DNA of 64,000 nucleotides from Argyresthia goedartella (GCA_949825045.1 OX463810.1:38016201-38080200); one strand, 5' to 3'. Positions 12,401-22,294 are shown, counted from the stretch's first letter. Notes: a model not told the origin generated them from the sequence alone. Program-made: numbers and translations.

Positions 12401-12423
12401 TTCCGGAAACTTACAGTGCGCCC
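12401..12423 (-). repeat. Mariner right terminal inverted repeat
   Basis: Begins TTCCGGAAACTTACAGTGCG and ends GCCC directly before TA. It is the transposase-proximal end of the element relative to the gene start. Confidence 0.9.
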
Positions 12424-13290
12424 TATGTACATCACGCTGTGAACCACTTCGGTGATTTGAATTCGATTGTGAAGTCTTTACTGACGCATGCCGAAGTGGA
12501 TGGGGGTGCTTATAGTGAGAACAAACGCGTTCACGTTGGCTGGAATTAATCTGAAAAGATTTTTCATATGAACTACCTAGAACTGCTAGCTGTATTCTTG
12601 GAACTTAAAAGTTTTGCACAAGATAAACGCATTTGCGCTATATTGTTGCGTGTCGACAACACTACGGCAGTTAGTTATAGCAACAGAATGGGTGGTGCTC
12701 AGTAGCCCCATTTGAATGACATAGCTAAGTCCATATATGGCAATGGTGCGAGGAGCAAAATATGTGGTTGGTAGCTTTCTATATTAATACGAAGGACAAT
12801 ACGGAAGCTAATGAAGAGTTCCGCAGAAATAACCCTGTCATAGAATGCATACTGATCAGGCATTTGAGAAGATAGTTTCTGTATTTGGTCAACCTGAAAT
12901 AGATTTGTTCGCTTCCCGCACCAATGCAAAATGCACCACCTGCTGATCTTGGAATCAAGATCCTGACGCTAGGGATGCTTTCACACTTCCCTGGGAACCA
13001 TGGTACTTCTACGCGTTCCCACCTTACCCATTAATACTAAGGTGTTTGCGAAAGAAAGTCACAGAGAACGCCAAGGGTGTGATTGTATTTTCTTACTGCC
13101 CGTCGCAGCCATGGTTTCCGTAACTTAATCTTTTAATCGATTCACAAACATTGTTTTTCAATCCAAGTAACGATATGATTTTTCCTCCTTCCAGCTGGCG
13201 CCACCAAACGTTTACCCTGGGCTGCGGCACCCCGCCAGCTGCGATACATCTAATGATGGCTTCCCTAGCTAACAACACAATATCTTAATA
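12424..13290 (+). pseudogene. DIRS-like retrotransposon relic (RNase H region and downstream)
   Basis: Reading across several frameshifts and stops gives recognisable blocks in order: MNYLELLAVFLELKSFA and VDNTTAVSY (RNase H), FYINTKDNTEAN, EIDLFASRTNAKC, then DAFTLPWEPWYFYAFPPY and LILRCLRKKV, then CPSQPWFP. The set LELLA, DN..AVSY, DLFAS, DAF..PW, YAFPP and W.P is, from memory, characteristic of the polyprotein of tyrosine-recombinase retrotransposons of the DIRS type. The recombinase itself is not seen. Stops occur after NRMGGAQ and after PWFP. The relic is interrupted by the mariner at 11141-12423 and carries no long open frame, so it is old and dead. Confidence 0.65.
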
Positions 13291-13494
13291 CAGTGTTACC
13301 TTTAAGCTGTGGTGACTGTTCTGCTCGGATAACAATATTAATCCGTCAATGCTTCTTCTAATCAAGTAATCCTATTTCTAAATTAAAGATTTAATAAAGG
13401 TGACTCTTATGGTTCAATTAAGAGTCACAGATCCGTTCTCTCTTTATTCTAGGCATAAGTGCATAGAAGATCAAATAGATCAAAATATCACTTA

Positions 13495-13642
13495 TGGCCG
13501 ATCCCAATAACCTATCTCTATCCGTGATCTAAAGATTACGCGTTACCTTTGACAGTTGCGCTATGGGATTTATCTCAAATTTGACACTAGCAGTCTCAAA
13601 TCTGCAGATTATGGATAGAAGATAGGTTATTGGGATCGGCCA
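13495..13642. mobile_element. 148-bp Harbinger-like MITE
   Basis: Perfect 23-bp inverted repeats at 13495-13517 and 13620-13642 begin TGGCCGATCCCAATAACC. They are flanked by a direct TTA on each side (13492-13494 and 13643-13645). A three-base TTA or TWA duplication is the mark of PIF/Harbinger elements. No coding capacity; it would need a transposase from elsewhere. Confidence 0.85.
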
Positions 13643-13645
13643 TTA

Positions 13646-14040
13646 AAGGTGTGTATAAATTACGATCTAGTTACTTGGGATCCTCAAATCGTATTAAATT
13701 ATGTTTCAGGCTGGTTTCCCAGCTCTGAACTTTCTGTCTTGTTAACTTTATGCACGGCCCATAGAGTGCAGAAATTTTCATTAATAAAACTATAAAATGT
13801 CGTGATTGTTACTACAATGAGATTAAAATTGCTATCTCAGACATCAAAAAATAGGCAGCCGGCAGGGAAAAACCTGTTCTATTTTTACCTTTATTCAGTG
13901 AAAATAGAACTATTTGCCCGGCAACGGCCTCACAAAATTACCTGGATAAGACTGAGACTATTGGGGTTGATACTCAAAATGTACTATTAACATTTAGTCG
14001 TCGGCATAAACCAGCCGCTGCTCAAACCATCAGCCCATGC
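13646..14040. other. No gene recognised
   Basis: Unique-looking sequence. The last bases before 14041 (CATCAGCCCATGC) are a partial, diverged unit of the following minisatellite. Confidence 0.5.
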
Positions 14041-14746
14041 TGCAGGCGGTAGGCGTGGGAGCGTTCAGTGGGCCCAGCACACGGCACGCCTCCACCAGAG
14101 CAGCCCGTGCTGCAGGCGGTAGGCGTGGGAGCGTTCAGTGGGCCCAGCACACGGCACGCCTCCACCAGAGCAGCCCGTGCTGCAGGCGGTAGGCGTGGGA
14201 GCGTTCAGTGGGCCCAGCACACGGCACGCCTCCACCAGAGCAGCCCGTGCTGCAGGCGGTAGGCGTGGGAGCGTTCAGTGGGCCCAGCACACGGCACGCC
14301 TCCACCAGAGCAGCCCGTGCTGCAGGCGGTAGGCGTGGGAGCGTTCAGTGGGCCCAGCACACGGCACGCCTCCACCAGAGCAGCCCGTGCTGCAGGCGGT
14401 AGGCGTGGGAGCGTTCAGTGGGCCCAGCACACGGCACGCCTCCGCCAGAGCAGCCCGTGCTGCAGGCGGTAGGCGTGGGAGCGTTCAGTGGGCCCAGCAC
14501 ACGGCACGCCTCCACCAGAGCAGCCCGTGCTGCAGGCGGTAGGCGTGGGAGCGTTCAGTGGGCCCAGCACACGGCACGCCTCCACCAGAGCAGCCCGTGC
14601 TGCAGGCGGTAGGCGTGGGAGCGTTCAGTGGGCCCAGCACACGGCACGCCTCCACCAGAGCAGCCCGTGCTGCAGGCGGTAGGCGTGGGAGCGTTCAGTG
14701 GGCCCAGCACACGGCACGCCTCCGCCAGAGCAGCCCGTGCTGCAGG
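14041..14746. repeat. GC-rich 70-bp minisatellite, ten units
   Basis: Ten head-to-tail units of 70 bp start at 14041 and every 70 bases to 14671, followed by six bases of an eleventh. By eye the units are identical except for A-to-G at one site (14444 and 14724, in TCCRCCAGAG) in units 6 and 10. GC content is far above the surroundings. The period is not a multiple of three, so no repeat-encoded protein is maintained: each plus-strand frame stops after about 64 codons. Within a unit, CAGCACACGG and CCGTGCTG, and CACGCCT and AGGCGTG, could pair. Confidence 0.95.
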
Positions 14747-14835
14747 GCACTCGCTGGGTGTCATCCGGAAGAGAAAGCCGGCTGGACCCACACCTCGCCA
14801 ACGGTTGCCAAGTTTTAAAACCGCCCCAGGTGTAA

Positions 14836-14880
14836 ATCAATCTTGAATCGCAGGGTTTTTTCCTGCGATTCAAGATTGAT
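14836..14880. repeat. Perfect 19-bp hairpin with T-rich loop
   Basis: Bases 14836-14854 are the exact reverse complement of 14862-14880, with loop GTTTTTT. It lies 90 bp after the minisatellite. A bacterial terminator reading is not relevant in this genome, and no CTRR follows it, so a Helitron 3' end is not supported. Confidence 0.9.
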
Positions 14881-15021
14881 CCTTATGTTTTGTTAAATCA
14901 ATGCTGATTAAAAATAAAGTAAAAGTTAAGTTTTTTCATGAAACTTGAATACTTTTATTTAAACGCCACTAAGAAGCAACACTTTCAGCTCTAAACATCT
15001 ACGTGGTTTTTTCTTGCATGT

Positions 15022-15400
15022 GAAGAATGAAGCATTCGAAATATAAGATCAAACGAGCTTCGCAAGCGAAGTTCGATCTACGTTATATGAGTATGCTTCT
15101 ATCAAACATGTAAGCACCCTCCCGCCTTTACCCAAGGAAAGTTTTACTTAATAATACCAATATCTAAAAGAAATGAAGTTGGCAGAAAGCGCCGCTTCAG
15201 GTAGGCTGTGCCGCTACTGTAGCATTGAAAATATGGTCGACTTTTCAAATTTATTCAACTGAGAGTTTTTTTTTTTTATAAAAGCATGCAAAATTACTAG
15301 TGGTTATTTCTAAGATGTTCAAATGAAGCATACTCATATAATATCGACAAACTTTGCTTGCGAAGCTCGTTTGATCTTATATTTCGAATGCTTCATTCTT
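15022..15400. mobile_element. Foldback element, about 380 bp
   Basis: Arms of about 75 bp at 15022-15098 and 15324-15400 are inverted copies with a few mismatches. They run from GAATGAAGCATTCGAAATAT at the outside to GAGTATGCTTC at the inside. The arms themselves contain the smaller palindrome-like GCTTCGCAAGCGAAG. The central 225 bp shows no coding sense. Confidence 0.8.
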
Positions 15401-15405
15401 TTATT

Positions 15406-15605
15406 AGGCCAGAATTATATAACAGAATATAACTTAACATAATTCTGGCCCCTTCTACAATACCGCGTGTCGTGGGAACCAGAAACAGCAACATCACAAA
15501 CATGTAAACACCAAGACCTGGGGCAATTTTTCATCCTCCCCGGCCGCGATTCGAACCTGGGACCTCTCGCATGGTCAGACAGCCTAACTGCAACATCATA
15601 GAGGT
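15406..15605 (-). mobile_element. SINE family B, worn copy
   Basis: Matches the copies at 30430-30627, 53895-54079 and 58600-58778: a block like CGTGTCGTGGGAACCAGAAACAG, then CACCAAGACCTGGG, then a minus-strand box B (the plus strand reads GATTCGAACCTGGGACC). The tRNA-like head lies at the right, so the element points left. A local inverted pair (GGCCAGAATTAT / ATAATTCTGGCC) lies at its left border, 15408-15450. Confidence 0.65.
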
Positions 15606-16435
15606 TCGTGTGAACACATGGTGTATTTCTCATAATAAAAAGCAACCTGAACAGAAGATTCATATAAATTTGCCCCTTTCAAATCATGCAGGTGTAGCAA
15701 ATTGCTAGATTATCGCCTGACCGAATTCTTAACTCATGACTTGCTCATGCGACTACTCCCGATAAGCACGGGACATTAGCAGCTGATATTTTCTATTTTC
15801 TCGCAAGCTACCTTTGTATATCCCAGTGTGAGGCCAGTAAAATTGTGCCTCACAACGGCTACCAATAATTTAGGGTACACAAATGACGCTGCAATTATCG
15901 CGTCATACGATTTTGTTGTCGCAATCAATAAATGTCCGTGCTTAATTAATTATTGAGAGGACCGTCGCGAATTTGAACTCTACTGAAATTCCGGGAAGAT
16001 GTTGTAAATACCCTCTTAATCCATCTGTCCGATTCAGTTAGAGGCTTCATAGCCCAATATTGAAATTGTAGACTCTAGGCAGTTTATTATTTGTTTATGG
16101 CTGGTATTTAATCGCACAGCAAAAATACTGATTTGCGCAGCAAAAAAGGATCAGCAAAAACACTTTTTATGTTTTAAATATTTAATGAGCAAATATAAGG
16201 GATATTTGCTGTGCAAATCAGTATTTTTGATGTGCAGTTTAATATTTCCCTTTGTGTATTTATTGATAGTGTGTCATACATAATCATAACCTTATATTCT
16301 TCTATCTGTAAGTTCCTATAATTGGCTTTGTAGTACTAATATCATGTTTTTGCAGCTGCTCGTACTCCTTAAGTGTAAATCAATAAATAAATATGGTTAC
16401 AAACATGGCCAAATCAGGAACATCACGGACCGGAA
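15606..16435. other. No gene recognised
   Basis: Non-coding. Around 16110-16235 there is a loose inverted arrangement of AAATACTGATTTGC and GCAAATCAGTATTTT, possibly another small foldback relic. Confidence 0.5.
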
Positions 16436-16690
16436 TAATTATAATAATACCTTGGACACTATTTACACACATTGATCTAGCCCAAAACTAGGATTCCATG
16501 TATCTTGGGTACTAGACAACGACACACATACTTATATAGATAAATATTATACTAAGATAGAAAATCAACCATGACTAGGGTACAAACATCCGTTCTCATC
16601 AAACAAATATATGCCCCCACCGGGACTCGAACCCGGGACCCTTGGCTTCGTAGGCAGGGTCACTGTCGACTCGGCCATTCGGGTCGTTTT
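16436..16690 (-). mobile_element. SINE family A, copy 1
   Basis: tRNA-derived SINE pointing left. The right end holds the tRNA-like head (plus strand ACTCGAACCCGGGACC is the box B complement, followed by the box A complement near GACTCGGCCATT). The body ends near 16436 in ATAATAAT. Copies with the same structure are at 46630-46876, 48905-49158 and 53581-53838. Confidence 0.8.
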
Positions 16691-17085
16691 AAATTCTTGA
16701 AATTGCCATTTGAGCAATTTAAAATCCATGTAAAAGCGACTTTGTCGAAAAAGGGATATTACAATGTTCAAGATTACTTAAATGATGGGTCTGTATGGGG
16801 TTAATCTGGCTCAACACAGACCTTGCTGTTAATAATTTTGTAATTATTTATTCCTGCTTATTAATTATGATAATGACTAAATATTATATTTTGTATTAGT
16901 TAAGCATAAGCAATTTTTAAAAAGAGATCTAAAAATCAATCTGTGGGAGTTTCTACGCCCGTCTTCTCCCACAGTGGTCCAATGTAGAGAAGTGGCAAAA
17001 AATGACGATTGCTAAGTATATGTAAATATCTACAGTAATAAAGACATTTGGAATTTGGAATTTGGAAAATTTTCAAATTCGAATA
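16691..17085 (+). mobile_element. 5'-truncated LINE, 3' end
   Basis: The first 110 bases encode a LINE ORF2 C-terminal tail (FEQFKIHVKATLSKKGYYN, then DYLNDGSVWG and a stop at 16802). A 3' untranslated part follows and ends in three ATTTGGA-type units at 17048-17068. It abuts the SINE on its left, so the LINE was truncated or the SINE inserted there. Confidence 0.7.
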
Positions 17086-17402
17086 TAGAGTCTACCAAAA
17101 CGTTTAGGTATATCGTATGGAAACATGACAGTCCGCGCTCACTGTCACACGTGATGAGAACATAACCTAACATACAATACTCGTACAACTACAGGTACAA
17201 ATGAAACCTCCGGCTACAATTCTCATTGCAATGATTATGGTTATTAGAGAATTTTACTACCGACCTTGGATAATCAATATCCATTCTTTACCCGACCGCA
17301 CCCAACTCTGAGCAGCAACTATAGGTATAGGAGAGGTTCTCAGGGTGTGGTGTAAGAAATCCACTTAGCCCAATGCTGATTGTTACGTAGCAAACGACTA
17401 AA
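17086..17402. other. No gene recognised
   Basis: Short non-coding stretch between two LINE copies. It may include the worn 5' part of the LINE that follows, but nothing shows this directly. Confidence 0.4.
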
Positions 17403-19671
17403 ATGACTTTTTTTAAACTGCAGTTATTTTGTACATATTTAAGAGTTACGACTTATAATGAAATTATAATGAAAGGGACAGAATTGTATGCAGACAAAAT
17501 GACAATAATAAGGATTTTTTTCGTTTATTATAGTATATTTATAATGCATCAAAATATAAACGGCTTGATTTCAAAATCAGATGAGTTAATGGCTCATCTT
17601 GAAGAACTAAGAAGTAGCGGTAAAGATGTTGACGTTATATGTGTAACAGAGCATAACATGATAGAAAGTGACTGGAATCAACTAACCATCCCCAACTTTA
17701 AACTAGCTTCATGCTTTAGTAGAAATCAACGAAATGGTGGATCATGCGTACTGCTAAAAGACATCCATGATTTTAAAGAATTATCAGAATTGAAGAAATT
17801 TAACGTGCCGAATGTACTCGAATGCAGTGGTATCGAAATATCTGAACATAAAATTCTTGTCATATGCATCTATAGAGTGCCTTTATATAATAATAAGGCA
17901 TTTGAAATCTTCTTTTTGTGCACTCGATGACATTCTTCATGATTTCTTGTACGCTAGGGATTTTAAACTAATACTTTGCGGAGATTTCAATAACGATTTG
18001 CTTATTAAAACTAAGAATAGTATACGCTTCGAACATCTAATTATGAGCTATAACTTAAAAATATAAATCAGAGAACCGACACGACCCGCAAGCTCAACCT
18101 GTCTTGATAATATTGCCCACAATATACGAGGATGTGCAAGTGAGGTTATAGAATTTGCTTTATCAGACCACTCAGCGCAAATTTTACAATGTCCCGTGAA
18201 AAAAAGTTATACACTAAAATATTGGTACATCAAAAAGCGTGACTACTGCCAGGAAAACATGACAAAGTTTGCGGAACATTTAAATTCTCTGTCTTTTAAC
18301 GAAGTGTATGAGTCAGATAATCCGCAACATGCATTTACGAGGTTCTTTGATATGTTTATCTTGCTCTATAAATTATGCTTCCCAGTTATAAAAGTAAAAG
18401 TCTCTTTATTACGCAAACAAAAATGGATATCAAAGGGAATTCGAATATGCTGTAAGAGAAAACGAGAATTACTGTGGCAATATAGAAGGTCCCATAGAGA
18501 AGAAAATAAACAGAAGTTTAAAACATATGCGAAGCGATTAAAAAGTATAATTAAACTCACACAAAAGTCACATAATAACTACAGAATAAATACCGCTGAA
18601 AATAAATGCAAAGAATCTTGGAATATTATAAAAAGGACGCAAAATAACACACCAAAGAATACATTGATAAAATTAATAAAGACGGTATAATAATAAATGA
18701 CCCAATGGACATCGCAGAATCATTTAACAATTTTTTCATTGACCTCACAAATAATAATAATAATAATTTGACATATGATAATTCTAATAATATAAATAAT
18801 AATGTAACGAATAATTGTAAATCTATATTTTTGAATCCAGTGACACCTTTTGACATTACCCTAACAATTAAATCACTAAAAAATACAAATAGTGCAGGTT
18901 ACGACGAGATTAACACTAAGGTTTTAAAATACGTGGTCATTATAATATCCCCTATTATTTGCCATATAATCATCAAATGTATGGAACACGGTAAATTTCC
19001 CGAAGAATTGAAAATCGGAGTAGTAAAACCACTGTTTAAAAAACAAGATAAACTAGATTTGAATAACTACAGACCTGTTGCACTCATGCCTGTTATCGTA
19101 AAAATATTTGAAAAGGTAATATATCGAAGTATTTATACATATTTTGAAACAAATAATCTGTTTGCGCCGCAACAAAAAGGGTTTAGGCAAAACAAAACAA
19201 TAAATATGGCAATTTATGATTTTCTTACCCCAATATTAACAAATGTAGATAAACGGATTCCCGTGGTGACAATTTTTATGGACATGAGTAAAGCATTTGA
19301 CTTTGTTGACCACGATATTCTTTTAAGTAAACTAAATAGATACGGGGTAAGAGGCAATGCGATAGATCTCGTAAAATCGTACCTGGAGAAAAGACAACAG
19401 GTTACACAAATAAATAAAATATGTATAAATTCAAAAACTTATGTATCTAACCCAAGAGAGTTAAAGCGCGGTGTACCTCAAGGTAGTGTCATGGGGCCAT
19501 TATTGTTCCTGACCTACATAAATGACTTACCGAAAGTGGTACATCATCCTATGGTGCTATTTGCGGATGACAGCACAGTGATTATTTCTTGCGATGATCC
19601 AAATGACTTTGAGAATGAAATCAATAATACCCTTCATAAAATAATTAAATGGCTTGACAATAACAATCTAG
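17403..19671 (+). pseudogene. LINE ORF2, endonuclease and reverse transcriptase part
   Basis: The apurinic-type endonuclease begins near MHQNINGLISK at 17544 and includes VICVTEHNM, then GDFNND and a worn SDHSA. The frame shifts by one near 17890, a TAA at 18064-18066 breaks the second frame, and the frame shifts back near 18650. From 18705 the reverse transcriptase is open for 323 codons. It has LNNYRPVALMPV, the IFMDMSKAFDFVDHD block, RGVPQGSVMGPLLF, and the catalytic FADD at residues 285-288 of that open stretch. It stops artificially at 19676, five bases into the Gypsy LTR. FADD with these flanks fits the CR1/Jockey group; the exact clade was not decided. Confidence 0.85.
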
Positions 19672-20090
19672 TGTAAGGTTTGCTTACGTTTACACAAAAA
19701 TGTTGGTGGACTTTTGGTTTTTGTGCTGGCAACATTATAGTCTGTCATACAATTGGTACGCGCGTAGGGCTTGACCAATCAGAGGCTTTGACCAATCGTA
19801 AGCTTGTGTTATGTAGGCGGAGTTTTGTGAAACAACTTGGCGGGAGAAGTTGCCGGGCGTTTTCGCAAGGGACCGCGCGAGGGCATTCGGTCGGAACGAG
19901 TAACGCTGAGCGGTTGTGTTAGCTGACTGGCGATAAGTTTAGTTACGAGTTACGAACAAAGTTAGTTAATAAATAATAAGTTCTGTAAATAAGTTTGGCT
20001 AATAAATAATAAGTTCTGTAAATAAGTTTGGCGCTGATTAAAGTGTTGCTGAAGTGACATCGTGTTGATTATTTCTGAGAGACTCTAAAA
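19672..20090 (+). repeat. Gypsy 5' LTR, 419 bp
   Basis: Starts TGTAAGG and ends CTCTAAAA, so it lacks the common CA end. It contains two adjacent copies of a 33-bp unit (from about 19966) with AATAAATAATAAG, which could serve as polyadenylation signals. The LTR would hold the promoter; no TATA box was assigned. Confidence 0.93.
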
Positions 20091-20107
20091 TCTCAGAAGT
20101 GGGATCG
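20091..20107 (+). promoter_or_regulatory. Candidate primer binding site
   Basis: TCTCAGAAGTGGGATCG directly follows the 5' LTR. Its TCAGAAGTGGGAT core is, from memory, the complement of the 3' part of insect tRNA-Leu. The usual leading TGG, which pairs with the CCA tail, is missing, so the match is offset. Confidence 0.4.
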
Positions 20108-20225
20108 CAACGCACTTCGCGTAAGTACACGCCTGCATTATAATTTTAAATCGAGGGGTATTTTTTTGTGTGTTCATTTAAAATACACACTAAAAAGGGC
20201 ACATTTCAAGTACATTTAGAGGCAC

Positions 20226-20337
20226 CACGTGGTTACCAAGCCCAATTTATTCGTTGTTGATGCTTTGCTACCACGTAAAGGGTGGGGTCCATAACCACGC
20301 ACGTGGTCTTCTTAACCTAACTTTAACAGAACACGTG
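20226..20337. promoter_or_regulatory. E-box cluster in the Gypsy leader
   Basis: Three CACGTG palindromes at 20226-20231, 20300-20305 and 20332-20337, plus a half-match CCACGT at 20271, in about 110 bp shortly downstream of the primer site. Each lies in a longer shared context (C)CACGTGGT. Such a cluster could bind basic helix-loop-helix factors; that function is inferred only. Confidence 0.5.
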
Positions 20338-20598
20338 GTTGTAAACGAAAGTTGACGTAGATAATGGGTTCATTGTGTTCAATTGCTTTCTCTAGTCTAG
20401 ATTATGTTTAATTTTATGGATCTGTAAAACCTAAAGACCAACAAGCATAGATTATTGCATAAACTTAATAATATTTCAACATTAATCACTTCTGGTAGTA
20501 AAAGTTTCAAACCCCATTGATTTTCTATGGATGTAAATACGCCATAAAAGCATTTAGCGTTAAAGAGAATCACTGCTTTGTTACAAATAAAATTTTAG

Positions 20599-20946
20599 AT
20601 CTCGACATAGTCCGAAAACGGGTGAGAGTTCGAAACCCATGGATTTCCCCATGGACATGAATTGATTCGAAAGACAAAAATAACTGGAGGGGTTTCATAA
20701 AGGGGCCAAAATTTCGTTATTTTTGCCGTGCGAGCAGCCGTTTCCGAGATATTTAATATTTAACTTTTAGAACATCTCGACATAGTCCGAAAACGGGTGA
20801 GAGTTCGAAACCCATGGATTTCCCCATGGGCATGAATTGATTCGAAAGACAAGAATAACTGGAGGGGTATCATAAAGGGGCCAAAATTTCATTATTTTTG
20901 CCGTACGAGCAGCCGTTTCCGAGATATTTAATATTTAACTTTTAGA
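20599..20946 (+). repeat. 175-bp direct repeat in the Gypsy leader
   Basis: The block starting CTCGACATAGTCCGAAAACG at 20601 recurs at 20776 with few changes, a period of 175 bp. Each copy carries CCCATGGATTTCCCCATGG, which can fold on itself, and paired TTCGAAA motifs. A third, diverged piece may precede it near 20510-20545. Confidence 0.85.
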
Positions 20947-21196
20947 ACAAAAATTTCAACTTTTCTACAATTATTATAGATTAACTGTATAGCCCATGCG
21001 CCGTACGTTTTAGTACAAGATATTCAATATTATTGCAGCTAATTAAAGCTTACCGACGATGACCTAACTTTTTGTGGCCTATGAATACTCTTGTTTGGAA
21101 TTGAGTTCTAAAAGTTCTAGCATAGTCAGCCGCTAGAATAATAAATCGAATAATACCGAAAGGTAATGCATACAATTTTGCGGCGAGTTTCAGGGA

Positions 21197-22294
21197 ATGG
21201 AGGATGATGAAAACACTCGACGGCGGCGGGGCCCCGAAACCCCTCGTCAGCGAGGAGACTCGCAAGCGAGACGTAGTCGCAGCCCAAGCCGGGTGACGCG
21301 TCGTAGTCGAAGCCGCAGCCGTGGAAGTGCTCGCAAGCGCAGCCGCAGCTCCAGCCGGAGCCACAGCCGCCGTCTGCTGGAGCGAGAGCAGGCGCTGAAG
21401 CGCGAGCAAGAGCGACTTCGGCAGCTAGAACTGGAACTTCGGCTTCAGCGAGAGCGCGACGATGAACAGCGCAGGCGCCGCAGCGAGCAGCGCGAGCGGC
21501 GTGAGTCGGGGAGCAGCGCTCGCCGCAGTCGCCGCAGCGAGCAGCGTGAGCGGCGTGAGTCGAGGAGCAGCGTCCGCCGCAGTCGCAGCCGCAGCAAGCC
21601 AGCCGACGCGGGTGACGGACACCGAGGGAAAAGGTCATGTAGTCCTTCCTTTACCTCTAAAGATGTTATGGAGATTATTAAGTCTATAAAAGACATCCTC
21701 CCATCACAGCCGGCAAACCTGGGCACACAGTCAATTGTCAAAGGATTAGACTATAAAAATATTATTCCTGAATTTAATCCTTCGGAGAAGAACCAACGTA
21801 TGGACATGTGGATAAAAAAAGTAAATGAATGTGCCAAGGTTTACGGCTGGGATGAGAGGACGACGGTTCATTTCTCAATGCAAAAACTTACCGGATTAGC
21901 AAAGACTTGGTACAGTAGTCTTAATTCTATTATGTTCACATGGGAAGAGTGGCAGCATAAACTAATGAACGCATTTCCCTGTGAGCAGAATTATGGACAA
22001 TCGTTAGAAGATATGTTGAGGCGTAGAAGTAGACCAAACGAACTCATAGAAAACTATTATTATGAGAAATTGGCCCTCTTAAATCAGTGCGAAATCTCGG
22101 GTAGGCGAGCCGTGGACTGCATCATACATGGCATCAATGACAGGACCACTAGGTCAAGTGCTTTAACATTGCGCTGCCAAGAGCCCGACCAATTGTTAAA
22201 ATTCCTCCTTAGCAGCAATAAAGAATTTCCGTCACAGCAGCCGCAACAAGTTAGGGACCGCGGTATCAGCACACCGGATGCAAAAACAGTCTAG
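21197..22294 (+). CDS. Gypsy Gag with arginine/serine-rich N-terminus
   Basis: A 365-residue structural protein starting at an ATG on 21197. Residues 1-60 are packed with RS and SR dipeptides, 61-95 are a charged, heptad-like stretch (LEREQALKREQERLRQLELE) likely to form a coiled coil, and 94-130 contain two tandem copies of RRSEQRERRES-type sequence from a 54-bp DNA duplication. A capsid-like region follows from about 195 (MDMWIKKVNECAKVYGW, then LAKTWYSSL and WEEWQHKLMNAF), matching the retrotransposon Gag fold. No zinc knuckle lies in this frame; the knuckles are in the pol frame. The RS-rich start resembles RS domains of splicing factors and is unusual for Gag. It overlaps pol by at least 17 bases. 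Confidence 0.9.
   Translation: MEDDENTRRRRGPETPRQRGDSQARRSRSPSRVTRRSRSRSRGSARKRSRSSSRSHSRRLLEREQALKREQERLRQLELELRLQRERDDEQRRRRSEQRERRESGSSARRSRRSEQRERRESRSSVRRSRSRSKPADAGDGHRGKRSCSPSFTSKDVMEIIKSIKDILPSQPANLGTQSIVKGLDYKNIIPEFNPSEKNQRMDMWIKKVNECAKVYGWDERTTVHFSMQKLTGLAKTWYSSLNSIMFTWEEWQHKLMNAFPCEQNYGQSLEDMLRRRSRPNELIENYYYEKLALLNQCEISGRRAVDCIIHGINDRTTRSSALTLRCQEPDQLLKFLLSSNKEFPSQQPQQVRDRGISTPDAKTV

Larger units (their letters stand above)
11141..12423 (-). mobile_element. Complete mariner (Tc1/mariner) transposon
   Basis: A 1283-bp element bounded by 23-bp inverted repeats at 11141-11163 and 12401-12423 that differ at one base. A TA dinucleotide follows the right end at 12424-12425. On the left the nearest TA lies 4 bp out (11135-11136), so the left junction has changed or carries a few extra bases. 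Size, inverted repeats and one intact transposase gene are standard for mariner. It sits inside a DIRS-like relic and so is younger than it. Confidence 0.92.

Noticed and set aside
14041..14746. CRISPR-like array
   Set aside because: Units are contiguous and identical with no variable spacers, and the genome is eukaryotic.
14068..14873. Overlapping 64-86 codon frames in the minisatellite
   Set aside because: They repeat every 70 bp, which is not a multiple of three, and stop at the same relative place; they are by-products of the array.
14836..14880. Helitron 3' end or transcription terminator
   Set aside because: No CTRR follows the hairpin and no Helitron 5' end or Rep/helicase is present; bacterial-type termination does not apply.
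19680..19922. 80-codon frame inside each Gypsy LTR
   Set aside because: Present in both LTRs only because they are identical; it has a non-ATG start and no domain.
21050..21741. Alanine- and cysteine-rich frames antisense to gag
   Set aside because: They mirror the Arg/Ser codons of gag on the other strand and have no domain.
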